The position numbers and the translations under genes were made by a program. Under the pieces are notes generated by a model. It saw only the letters and a program-made list of their open reading frames with translations. It was not told where the DNA came from and made no database searches. 64,000 bases of DNA from Paragordius varius (Eukaryota; Nematomorpha): contig OZ176053.1 in assembly GCA_964247055.1 (NCBI GenBank), forward strand, positions 6,634,001-6,698,000. Direction: 5' to 3'. Of the stretch, positions 1 to 12,000 are shown in pieces (position 1 is the stretch's first letter; each line of letters begins with the position of its first letter).

Positions 1-505
1 TCGTTTTTATAGACCTATGTGATTGTTTTCTGCCAGGTTTTGTGGGAAAGGCCTGGGAGAGCTTTTAAATAAAATATAATATTGAATCTTTTTTAAAATA
101 TTATCATCACTTCCTCCTTTTATATGCCCTAACCACCTTAGTTTTTGGTTTGGATTATACGTTTTTATAATAATTTTGACTCATAACAATCTTTAAATAG
201 ATCCATGGGTTATATAGTTTAAACCAAAAAAATAAAATTATGTTATTTGATAATTAATGAAAAATTAGCAATGTATACTTGGTCATAAATGTTTGTTTAG
301 TTGAGATAACAATAAATTTGTAGGGGAAAATAACATGAGGAAATCAAAAAAACCTTACGATAGGGTTTAAGTCAATTAGTATCTGCACGATGTAGACATA
401 AATTTAAATGGTTGATGGTTTTTTTTGAATACCATCATATATCCTTTGTTTCTTTCATTTTGTTAAACTGTTTATTTTTTATTTATACTGCCATTTTAAC
501 CATAG
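1..505. other. Intron or 5' flank of the phosphatase gene
   Basis: AT-rich sequence upstream of the first recognisable phosphatase exon. The acceptor at 504-505 shows that at least one more exon lies upstream. I found no convincing exon here, so it is probably intron running off the left edge. Confidence 0.5.
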
Positions 506-2278
506 AATAATCTGGAAGGCGATGATTTGATTTTCCAATTCGATACAGATGATATGATAAATGGTGTACAACCATATCTTTTACCTAGTCCAAACACTTT
601 TGATGCTAAAAAATTGTGCGCTGTAATCGATTTAGATGAAACATTAGTCCACAGCTCTTTTAAAGTTAGTGTTAAATAAACTTGGCTTTTTAATTTTATA
701 TTACTTCCAAATTTAAATTTCTAATAATATAATCCTTTTAATTTTCAAGCATAAAGGATAAATAGCTTTTAGCATTATGCCTTTGCCAAAAGGGCCCCTT
801 AAACCGATCAACATTTTATAAATAATTTAGGATATATTGATTTTAGTTTTATCAAATGACTGAATTGATATTATTTTTTTTGACTAGTTAAGATTTTGTC
901 TTAGGTTTTTAAAGTTTTTTTATAAATTAATTTAAATTTACTTTTTTAGCCGGTTGATGACGCTGATTTCGTTATACCAGTCACCATTGAAAACACCCTT
1001 CATCAGGTGTATGTTATGAAGAGACCGCACGTGGACCTATTCCTTCAAAAAATCTCAAGACTCTTTGAATGCATTTTATTTACAGCGAGTTTGGCTAAGG
1101 TTTGTGTTTTTTTTTCAAAAAGTTTAAGAAAACAGAAAATATATTTTTACAAATTACAGTTTATAAATATGAGTTAAACAAATGAAATGTTTATTTAAAA
1201 AGGTATTGTTGTTGTTTAATGGTAAATTTAAATGATATACCATCGATATTCAACGTTTTATGTTCTTTGTCAATACAATCATTTAGCTGATCAGGGTATC
1301 CAGATCAATCTTTTTATACAAAAAACAAATAATTATTAAACTGTGAATATATAACATATATAGTATCGTTTGAAAAATAACGTTTAAATTAATTTTATCC
1401 TACCTATATTAGTATGCTGATCCTGTTGCCGACAAGCTAGATAACGATGGCAAATATTTCCAAGCGCGATTGTTTCGTGAGGCTTGTGTCTTTTACCAAG
1501 GCAATTATGTCAAGGTACATTAAATATATTATCATTCACTCTAATTTTACAAAAGATATTTTTTGACACAAGTTTTAAATATCATATTCACATTTATTAA
1601 CATGATTAACAATATGTAAATTTTATGGATACACAGGATTTAAATCGACTGGGACGAAGCACAGAACGCGTAGTCATTATAGACAATTCTCCTGCTTCAT
1701 ATATCTTTCATCCACAGAATGCGGTATTTATACATTTTTTATATTTTTTAAGCAGTTTATATGTGCAGCTTTTCGCTTTTCGACTCAATTCGATTAGGTT
1801 GATGTGATTCATATCTAAAAGATGTTGTTAAATCTATGTGATTGTCATTCATTTTATTCAACGATAAACCGATTATGATCAATAAAAATCACTTTATGAA
1901 GTCATTATAAGATTATCAAAATAATATATTTAGTACTTTAATTCAGTTAAACAGTTGATGAATTTAAATAATTATTGCAATTGATTATCTTAATTCAGTT
2001 AAACAGTTGATGAATTTAAATAATTATTGCAATTGATTATCTTAATTTTTTAGTTTTTGTTATTATCAGGTTTTAATTTGAATTAAACTCCTTTATAAAA
2101 GTTTTATTAGTTTTTTTTATAATCCTTCCTGCTTTTATAGATTCCAATATCATCGTGGTTTGGGGATAAAAATGATCGAGAATTATTAAACATTATACCT
2201 TTGTTGGAGGAATTGCATGAGAAAAGGGATGTTTTAGAGATTTTAAACGATCATAGACGACGTACGACAGATTTGTAG
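506..2278 (+). CDS. CTD small phosphatase (SCP/CTDSP family), last five exons, 5' end outside window
   Basis: HAD-superfamily Ser/Thr phosphatase; family members dephosphorylate Ser5 of the RNA polymerase II C-terminal repeat and some Smads. Exons read as 506-664, 950-1099, 1413-1514, 1637-1723 and 2141-2278, all with GT-AG introns and continuous phase, giving 212 residues to the TAG stop. Residues 42-46 of this part are DLDET (about 629-643), the Asp-x-Asp nucleophile and acid motif. Further family signatures follow: [43 protein letters not shown] and [12 protein letters not shown], then SWF and a short C-terminal helix. The order and spacing match vertebrate CTDSP1/2/L. The N-terminus is missing because the gene starts left of the window. 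The acceptor at 504-505 shows that 506 is an internal exon start, not a translation start. A 52-bp tandem duplication lies in the last intron. Family assignment is very secure; which paralogue cannot be said. Confidence 0.95.
1938..2045. repeat. Two-copy 52-bp tandem duplication
   Basis: The unit beginning ttaattcagttaaacag occurs twice in a row without visible differences, inside the last intron of the phosphatase gene. It looks like a recent local slippage duplication. Confidence 0.9.
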
Positions 2279-3182
2279 TTTTTACATTTTTAACTTTTAT
2301 TTGAAAAATTTTATTTGTCTACCTCAATACATACACATAGATATATATAAATATATTTTTATTTCACATAGTTGTAATATATGCAAAATCAAATTATATA
2401 ACAATTTTTAATCGCCCAATGCAATAATATATTATTTTACTGTATAATTTATTTTATATCTTCACTCTCACTTACAAATGCAAAATTATTGAATCAAAAA
2501 AGCACAACACCACTATGCAAACATTTATTAATTAATTTATATATTTTAGAAAAATGTACGGTTTAATATATTTTATGGTATCGAAATTATATATCTAAAT
2601 ACAATTAAGAATATTTATCATACAAAATATATTTTGAAGCGCAAAATTCAATGCAACTAAATATAATTTTAATGATGATTAGAGCTATTCTATTTTAGAT
2701 TTTTACGGCATATAGAACTCTATATAATATATTATTTATTTCATAGAATCCATATAAGTATATAATGGAAATAGTTATTTTGCATAGTTTATATACAAAA
2801 AGCATAACGATATAGATAAATGATTTAAATTACAAAAAGGTGTCAATATAATATAATTTTATGTGAATGATTTTAAATTATATAGTTATATCAAAAGTTT
2901 GATTTGGTTTCCCATTTTTATTTATACGTACATATATTTATCATAGATTTTTATTTTTTTGAATGTTTTTAATAGATGATAATGAATGTATGATGCAAAT
3001 AAATGTTTTACACTATTTCAAGTTTTTTGACACTTGACACTTAACTAGCCAAGTAATTAAATATCTAAAAACAGGGAGTGGAATCGGAACAGAACCCTAT
3101 AATACCCAATAATAATATCAAAAGGCGGTTAAAAACCTACGTTGAAATTAGAATCACGCTTCCAAATGGTTATAAACAATAA

Positions 3183-3990
3183 CAGTAGACAACAAATTTA
3201 TCTGCCATACTCGAGTTTCTTGCATTTTCTGATATTTATCAATTTAACAGTGCATCTCAATTAAAAATTATAATTTTACCTAAGAATTTTTTACAATTTT
3301 ATTTTTTATGATGCGCCCTCTTTATCAAAGTTATACTAAAAAATGTTTTTCTTTGAAAATTTAAAACTCTATGGTATTACTAATATGTTTTGCATCGATA
3401 GTTATTATTGGAGATAGGAAGCGACGAACCCGCGAGGCGAGCCTTTTTTTAAAATGATATATATTTAAATCTAATGGATGTGGTCTGTGTAAACAAAAAA
3501 GTTATTTTGATTAAAACATTTATTGCTTTTATGTCTCACAAAACAGCCATTTTTAATTTTTATATATTAAAAATTACGATCTCATCAATATTAATTGTTT
3601 TCTTTACACAGCTTATTATTTTATAAATATCAAAGACTATAAATAATGTTTGGGGTATCCGTGATGATTTATAACCATAAACTATGCTTTAGTATCCACT
3701 AGGTAAAACAATTTTAAACATTGATTTTTATTAAAAAAGCAAACCAAGAGTTGCATAATATAACTCTGATAATTATATTTAAATTATTTATATGATTTTT
3801 AAATATAGTTGTCTGAGAAAATTTTTGACTTATTTATGGGCGGAAAATTTTGACCATATAAAGCCAAATAACCTTTACATCAGATTGATTTAAATCACTT
3901 GCTACCATTGGAAAGATTTTATCTTTGGCGCTCTTTGGAATCATATAAAATACATAGCTATATATCTAAAACTTAATGATGGGGTGTTTA
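3183..3990 (+). mobile_element. Old, decayed copy of the CACTG-ended DNA element
   Basis: This sequence aligns by eye with the left and middle parts of the element at 45426-46538: shared blocks include gacaacaaatt, tctgcca..ctcgagttt, tagtatccactaggtaaaa, aaaagcaaaccaa and tcatataaaatacat. Its first bases (cagtagacaac) are a mutated form of cactggacaac and are preceded by TAA, as in the better copy. The right end is not recognisable, so it is probably truncated or heavily diverged. Confidence 0.7.
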
Positions 3991-4049
3991 TTGTTTGATA
4001 ATACCTATAAACCTTTGGTTCCATGTATTTAAATTATAAAAATAATACA

Positions 4050-4072
4050 ATATATATATATATATATATATA
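4050..4072. repeat. (TA)n microsatellite
   Basis: Uninterrupted TA dinucleotides. Similar runs occur at about 17099-17121 and 17636-17653. Confidence 0.9.
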
Positions 4073-6072
4073 GTCAAAGAAGAGTCCACATTTTTTGTGT
4101 TTTATATTTTTATGTTCAGAAAAAGTAATATAAAGTTTCATTTAACATAAAGAACAATGGAACCAGAACCATTTTAAACGCTATCAAATAAAAATATTAC
4201 AAACCATTACGTCGGATTCATTCGGTTCTTTAGTATTTAACTCAATGTCTTTGTTAGCTAAGAGTTAAAAAGTCAGCCTATTCATCTCTAAACCGAAAAT
4301 GAATTATCAAATACATCAAATCAAAACATAGATAATTGATGAGTAAATAAAATATTTTATCTTAAAATTGGATAGTAACAAAAAGTTTATAGTGATGTAT
4401 TAATAAAAACTAGTTTCGTACTATTTTGATCTCTGATTTCGCGGGTCGTCATTAAACATTAATGCTAAACTATCCCGTTATTAATAGGTTAAGAGCAAAT
4501 AATACGTGATCTCTTGACGCTAACGCTTTATTAAAAACCTATCTAATCAAAGTTCCTAATTTTTAAACCCCATTACAAAAGCTTTTATTTTTTTGTAAAA
4601 TAATTTGAGGTTTCGGTTTAAAATTATCTTATTATCCTAGGTGGTTCTACCCAGCTAGATTATAACTAAAATATTAATGCACTTTAAAAACAGATTTTCG
4701 AGAAAATATGCCATGTGGAACGGCCCCGGGGCTAAAAATTTTTGCGAGGGCAGCAATATTTCAGAATGTACCGCCTAGCTAAAACGTTAACAAAAATTTA
4801 ATCAACATGTTTAAAACGAATCCCCGTCTATTGGTCTTAAAATTTATTTTAATAATGTATTAATAAATTTATTATATATAAATCGCTTCTTTAGCCAAAA
4901 TAAAAAATGATAAACCACGTTTGCTGCTTTATAGTACATATATAACATTTGTTAAAATACGGATTAAATTTTATCATGTTGATTGGCTAAAATGTGTTAA
5001 ATTTACATTATAGTTTTTTATCAAAATATTTTTTTCGGTTCTGTTTTACACGAGAAAGGAGTAAAAATATAAGTTATAAAATAAAAATTTCCTGTTTCAT
5101 ATTGATTTTGCGGTTCATATCTTATTTTTTTCCGTTATTTTTCTTCGATTACATCCTGAGAAGAGGATAAAAATTTTGCTTATCAATAATATTATTATTA
5201 TTATAATGTTAGATAATTAAAACTGTTTTAAATATATAAATATAATTCGATTATAGTTTTTGATTATTTAAGTAAAACAATACGTTAAACAATGCGCGTT
5301 TTTTTTCTTATTGCCTGAAGCGTTTCTCAGCCTTAGAGAAATAACATCGTTTATGCTGCATTCTATATTTTAATTATACAATAGTGTAGTTAGCGCAAAA
5401 TATTTTTTTTAAGTTTTTTATATATTTTTTTAATTTATTAACTTGTTTAATAAATATGGTTGTTATTATTAGCATTAATTATTTTATGTATATATATTTA
5501 TAAAAATGCGATTTTTTAATTCCATAAAAAGTTTTGACGTAAAATGTATGATGGCTAATAATTTTATTTACAAAAAAATTATGATAAAATAGCCATCACC
5601 AACGCAACACCACTGGTGATGCATTAATATTTATTTAAATGCTATGATGATGATATAGAAAAACAGAATACTAGTTTTTTTCATTCATTTTATATTTTTA
5701 TTTTTTACGTTCGAACCACAAATAAATTTTTATTTATCTATATACGAATCCGATATTCTTGCGAATTTTTTTTGGCCAATTCCTCCACTAGGGTATATAT
5801 AAAAATTATGTTTAAAATAAATGTCCATTTTTTAAAAGTACACACGCAGAAATTAGGTCAAAAGCTTTAATACTAGGTTTTATTTATAAAAAAATAATAT
5901 TTCTAAATAATTACCAACATACATCGCTAAATAATTAGTTTGCGCCAATTAAGTACACTAAGATACAAGTTAGGATATCTTTTAATTCAACCCATTTTTT
6001 TGGATTTTCCGGTTTTTTGTAATAAATAAATGTATTTTTATAATGTAGCTTGCTTGATATTAAAATTTAATA

Positions 6073-9000
6073 ATGAGCAAACAACGAGAAGAAAAATCTA
6101 AATTCAGTGCTAATTCGCCAAAAGGCAATGCGCTGCACGACCCTATCCGAAGATTGTTGATTGGAACTCCGGTTACCACATTCAACAAACGTAATAGTTT
6201 GGATATATCAGGTTAATATAAATATATACAATATACAGATTATCCTTTTGATTAATGGGTAAAAGCTTGAGTTGCATTAGGGACTTTTGAAAGCATCAAC
6301 ACGCCTTGCCCAGGGCTGACAGGGACGACATATTTGCTTATTACTGTTTATTACCGATAAAATAAAAAAACTACCATGTTATTTTTAAAACATCTCCGTT
6401 AGATTATAAAATGGATTGAATTTATTTTGTGTACATTGATTTTGTGATATTGCGCACAGAGGTTCACGATGACGAAGAAAAAGTGGTAATAAAAATGGAA
6501 AATTTGATGAATTCTTTGGCACAATTGTCGATTTTGGGTAACTCACCAGTTGTTACAACAAGCAAAAGTACAGTCAATGGTTTCAACAGCCATATTGATT
6601 CACTTAAAGGTGACACAGGGTCTAAAAACAATAATAATCACAATGACGCAAAACAAATAGATGAAATGGAAACGCTAAATAATTTTTTGTCGTGCGTCGG
6701 ATCTGGTACCAAATATCTGGGTAAAGCATATTATTATCGTAGAAGATCAGTGGTTCCCAACCTTTTTTTTACACGTCCTACCAAATTGAAAATAAAATTC
6801 TTGCACTCCCTGTCAAAAAAATCTATATTATTATAAAAATCACAATCAATATGAGATTCTTATATCTGCATTTTTTGAAATATTTTACCAAAAATTCTTC
6901 CATTTGTTTTTAGTTTTTGTTCTACGCTTTCCTTTTGGGAATCACTGCTTTAAATCAAAGGTGGGCAACAATATACATGGCCTCGCGGGCCGCACTCCCG
7001 TATCGGCTACTTTTATAATAAATATATATTAGATTTCAAACAAAAGGCTATAAAGGTTACAAACACAATAATACTACCATTTATTTCACCAATTTTTGCT
7101 AGTTCATTGCCAATATTTAAAACTATTCAAAAAATTTTTAGAAATATCATAAGATTTCGAAAATAACATAACTCTTAATGTTATATCAAAATTTAAAATT
7201 TTGGCGGCTACATATTACGGGGTTCGTTTGTTGCATATCTCTGCATAGTACTAAACTAAGCCTTGAAAAGTCAATGTTAATGTGCCGATTTATTTACAGC
7301 TGCCTAAAAATAAGATGTTCCGTTTAATATAATATTCACCAACAAATTTATAAAAGTTTATTACAAATTGTAGTGACAGAGAAAATATTTAGCATAAAGA
7401 AATAACCGCTCCCTTCCTAAGGATTTTATAATTTATATCATTTTTCCCCATTTTAGGATTCTTCCAGTAACACCCAAAATTTCCTTTTATTCATTTTTTA
7501 TTATAATTAAAAACATTGTGTTTGGTATATTTAGATCGAGCCAAAGCAATTTTCCATAAGATGTCCAACGTAGTCAAAAGTGAAGTCATTGACCCTGATT
7601 TACGGCTAAAGCTCCTAGAAATATTGGAGCTAAAATCATGCGTTGAGATGACCAAAAACAGCGATAAAAATAGTGCGAAACATACGAAGAGTAATTCGAT
7701 TAATATGCAGGTAATTTTAATTTATAAAATTATCAATTTTGATTAAAAATTTATGTATTTACTAATTAGAATGGAAACGAAAACGAATATCAAAATTCTA
7801 TTCTAGATTCTAAGCATTCTATGCTTTATACCCATGTTGCGAACGGTTATCAGAATGCTGAGGTATGTTTCTTTGTATTCGCAAACATGTTTCTATGCAG
7901 GTCTAAATTAAGATAATTTGCAGTTTACTAGAAACATATAATTTAAAAAAGCACAAAAGCTTATCCATCTATTTAGAGGTCGAAACGCCATATAAGCGAA
8001 AGAAATGCGAATCAGCTGCTAATTTATATTTTTGCTTAAAATTTCTAAAAAAATTTGATTGTTTAAAATATATAAGTCTCAAGATTCATTGGTTTTTGGG
8101 TCCAGAACATCTGTTGAAATGAATTTTGAATCAAGTTTAAAAATTAATTTAGAGTATACGTAGATAATTCAATCCAAAACATAGGAGATTTCAGTTTTGT
8201 GCAATATATACCGATATACATATTTGAAACTTCGAAATTTTTTGTTTAATACCTAAAATATTATATATGAAATAATTTAATCTAAGACCTTTAATTTATT
8301 ACAAGTAATTTTTATAATTATCAAACTATATTCCAAAAAGTTAAAATCTTTTGTTTTTCGCTTCTGGCGATTGACCCATTTTTATAAAAGAAATGATCCA
8401 CTGATCCAACTCTATTATATAACAAAGTGTGTTATCTGTCCACTTCTTGGCAGGGGCCGACAAACATTTAAGGCTTACGAGGTAGGATAGGCGTTTATAA
8501 ATTGACAAAATCTTATTTTGTTTTTATAAGTATTTTGGTATGATGCAAATTCTTTCAAATGCCACTGTTTACTAGTTAACTAATATAGCTAAAAAATTGA
8601 CCTTGTGTAATAATTTTGCATTTTTAAAACAACTTAGAAACTCTATTATATAACAAAGTGTCTTATCTGTCCACTTCTTGGCAGGGGCCGACAAACATTT
8701 AAGGCTTACGAGGTAGGATAGGCGTTTATAAATGGACAAAATCTTATTTTGTTTTTATAAGTATTTTGGTATGATGCAAATTCTTTCAAATGCCACTGTC
8801 TACTAGTTAACTAATATAGCTAAAAAATTGACCTTGTGTAATATTTTTGCATTTTTAAAACAACTTAGCATTGGTTTTAGACCTGATGAAGGTCAAATTT
8901 AAAAATACATGTTAGTTAAATGGTGCTGTTATGTCCGCCTATGTATGAAGCAATAATATTAAGATCAAGCAATATATAAATTAATATTTTAATAACCCCT

Positions 9001-12000
9001 ATTTTAATTATACATATATAAAATAATTAGTTAGACAAAACAGCCCCAGATGAATTAACGAAAACTGTATCATTTTCCGAAAGTAACACTGTAATTGAGG
9101 ACACTGCAATTATAGATGATAAGTATTGATATAAATTAGATTAAAATTTTATTTTATTCACTCCTTACTCAATTAGATTTAAATTAGTAAAGCAACCATT
9201 ACTATTACAATAATTAGACAAATAATTTTACAATCGATACCGATATATTTGACTTGATTTTTAGTTTAAGATTTAAAATTTAATGCCTCAAATTATTCTT
9301 AGAAATGATAAAGATTTAGATGACAATAATAAAACACAAGGAGGCAATAAATATGCTGTTAAAGATATCATTTATATCAAATCTAACGATGCTGGCCGAG
9401 GTAACAAATCGGAAAATAATTTTTTATTTATATATCACTATATAACATATATATTTTAATTAATTGTATATAATTTGTCTATTTAGTTATGGGGGTAAAG
9501 GGTAAGCGCATCCACCAAATTGAAGAGTTAAGTAACACGGTAGTCTCGTTTCAAAAAGGTATATCAAATTAATATTATAGTTTGCAGGGATTGTAACCGC
9601 AAATCGTTGTGGTCCTACGTATTTTTTCAAAATGGTTTGGGTTTCATTGTTTTTTGTTTATTAATTTGACTTTAGTCCCATCCTTTTAAATAAAAATTGA
9701 AAATAATATTAATGAGATTGAAAATATTTCAAAACATAAATCTAATCTAAAACAACGGTTCTGGTTCTAAAAACCACTAAATCCGGTTCCACAGAAACGG
9801 TTCCAGTTGTAATCCCTGAAATTTTGTTTTAAAAACTAATAAATTTTCTCTGTATTTTGTAATTTATTTAATAAATCATAAAACTTTCGATTGTACTTGC
9901 TATATTTTCATAAAAGTCTAAATTTACTATCAATATTAATCATAGACTTTCAAAACAATGAACGAGAAGTTACTTTGAGCGGACCCTCATCTGATGCCAT
10001 AAAGTAATTATTTCAAGGGTTTATAGCCAATTCTAACAAACAAAATTAAAAACCATAAAAAAATAAGATTTTAAACCTGTTAGAACCGTTATTGTTAAGA
10101 CTACCAAAATCTGAGTTACAAAGCTTTTAGAAAATTCAAATTTTAAAATGTAATTGTAGTTTTTATTTGATTATATTATGAAATAACCCCACGATAAGAT
10201 AAAAAATAATAGTATAAAATAAAGAGTTTCTAATTTAAAGGGTATCTATCACAATAAAATACTGGACAAGTTTCACACTCGTCTCTCCAGGGCTGACAGT
10301 GCAGTTTGTATTTCGAACTTTTATAAACTTACACATAAGACCTCGACCAACCTACAAGCTCGCCTAGAAGAGTGCTATACATAGTTAAATTTACCACTTT
10401 AAATTATACAAAACATACGTTAAGGAAGAGTATTGAAATAAATGCTTAGCCAAAAACACTTAAAACCATATCCTTTTTAAAAGAGATTTATGTTATATAT
10501 AAAAATAATAAGAAAACCGGCTATTATTTTTATGGAATTAAGATGTTCCGTTGTAAACGGGAGAAAATAGATTATTTTTCAACATTAAATATATATCTGT
10601 GATGTATTATATTTTTTTAGCAATAATTGATTAAATTTTGTATATTGTATAGACTTGCGAAAATTTTAATCAAGGAAACGATAAAACGGAATTCTTCTCC
10701 AACTAAAGTATTACTTTCTAATTGATTATAATAAAACTTGAGTTATTATATAAAAATTCAATTCGACTTTATATTTTAAGCGTTTTTCATGACACAAATT
10801 ATGGTTAAAAATTTCTAAACTAAAAAATATTTTCGAGTTATAGTAGTGTTTACTATTTATTTTTATGCTAAAATATTATTTGAATTTCTTTACCCTAGGA
10901 GTTTTTGAGCGACGATAACTTGGTATCCCTTACCAAGAACAACTATGAAATTGATGAAGAAATATTAAGCCATTTTAGATCCACACCGATCGCAGGAACG
11001 AACAAATGCAGTCATAACAGTAAAAGGACAACAAATAATTTATTTACGAATTCCAGGGCACACCATCAACATATACATGAATCATCTTGTAATCATTTTA
11101 CTTGCCCGTTCACACATCACAACGCCTTATACCATTCAAAAAATTGTCCTTATTCCGACGTCATTGACGGCGAGACACATAATTTGGCTGTTCATGAGAA
11201 GCTTTGTAATCATCATGTGAATAATAAATGTCATAAGCCAGGTGCTAACGTAATCGAGACATCGCACCCACAAAAATATCCACCAATATCATCAAAATTA
11301 TCAAGATCTATCACCCATACCAATTTTGGTAAAGGTCACGTTGTAAATGGATCAAATGGATGCCATGTTTGCGAAGAGATGCAATCATTTGCTGGTTCTC
11401 ACCACAGAAAAAGTGGAAGATTTCCCAGAAAGTCTTTTGGCGATTTAGAGTCAACCAATAATACAAATTATTCAAATTTTTCCAAATTTTCTGGATTATA
11501 CGCTAATAATGGTAATAATTCACTAAAATATGCAAAGAAATATGCATTAGATGATAGCTATCTGGATTTAAGTCGTGTCGGAAGAACAGATAATGATGAA
11601 AGCCGATATGATAATCATAAATGTCATTTATGTCACCATCACTCTAATCAAGGAACGGTCAACAAAGGAAAAAGTATTGTCGATCAGGTTTATTCCATGT
11701 ATCGTCATCAAATGGCGCAACCTCACACAAGTATAAAAGCATAAAAATTTAAAATTATATAATGAAAAAGTAATAATTTCCGAATTAGAAAATTTTTTAA
11801 TAAAGAAACACTATAGGATATGATTATGGGATTAGTTAATAAATTAAAAATATATGTTTCTAAAATAGATTCGAAAATTAAAGAGGACAAGACTCACATA
11901 TCAGAAAACTGTATGCAAAGTTTTAATGGTAGCAATGTTTCGACCGCTACAACACCCAAAAGAGATTACATTTATTATCAGAGTATGAATGCGGATCCAT

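Larger units (their letters stand above)
2279..6072. other. Intergenic region between phosphatase and Mextli-like genes
   Basis: About 3.8 kb of very AT-rich sequence. It includes the phosphatase 3' UTR (a possible AATAAA at 2998-3003), an old copy of the CACTG-ended element (see 3183), a (TA)n run at 4050-4072, and the 5' flank of the next gene. The string cagggagtggaatcggaacag near 3073 resembles a hAT terminus. No coding exon was recognised. Confidence 0.5.

Noticed and set aside
12-35. Mini-exon candidate upstream of the phosphatase exons
   Set aside because: AG and GT bracket it, but the same tctatgtgattgt-like string recurs within intron sequence near 1835 and the peptide gives no support.
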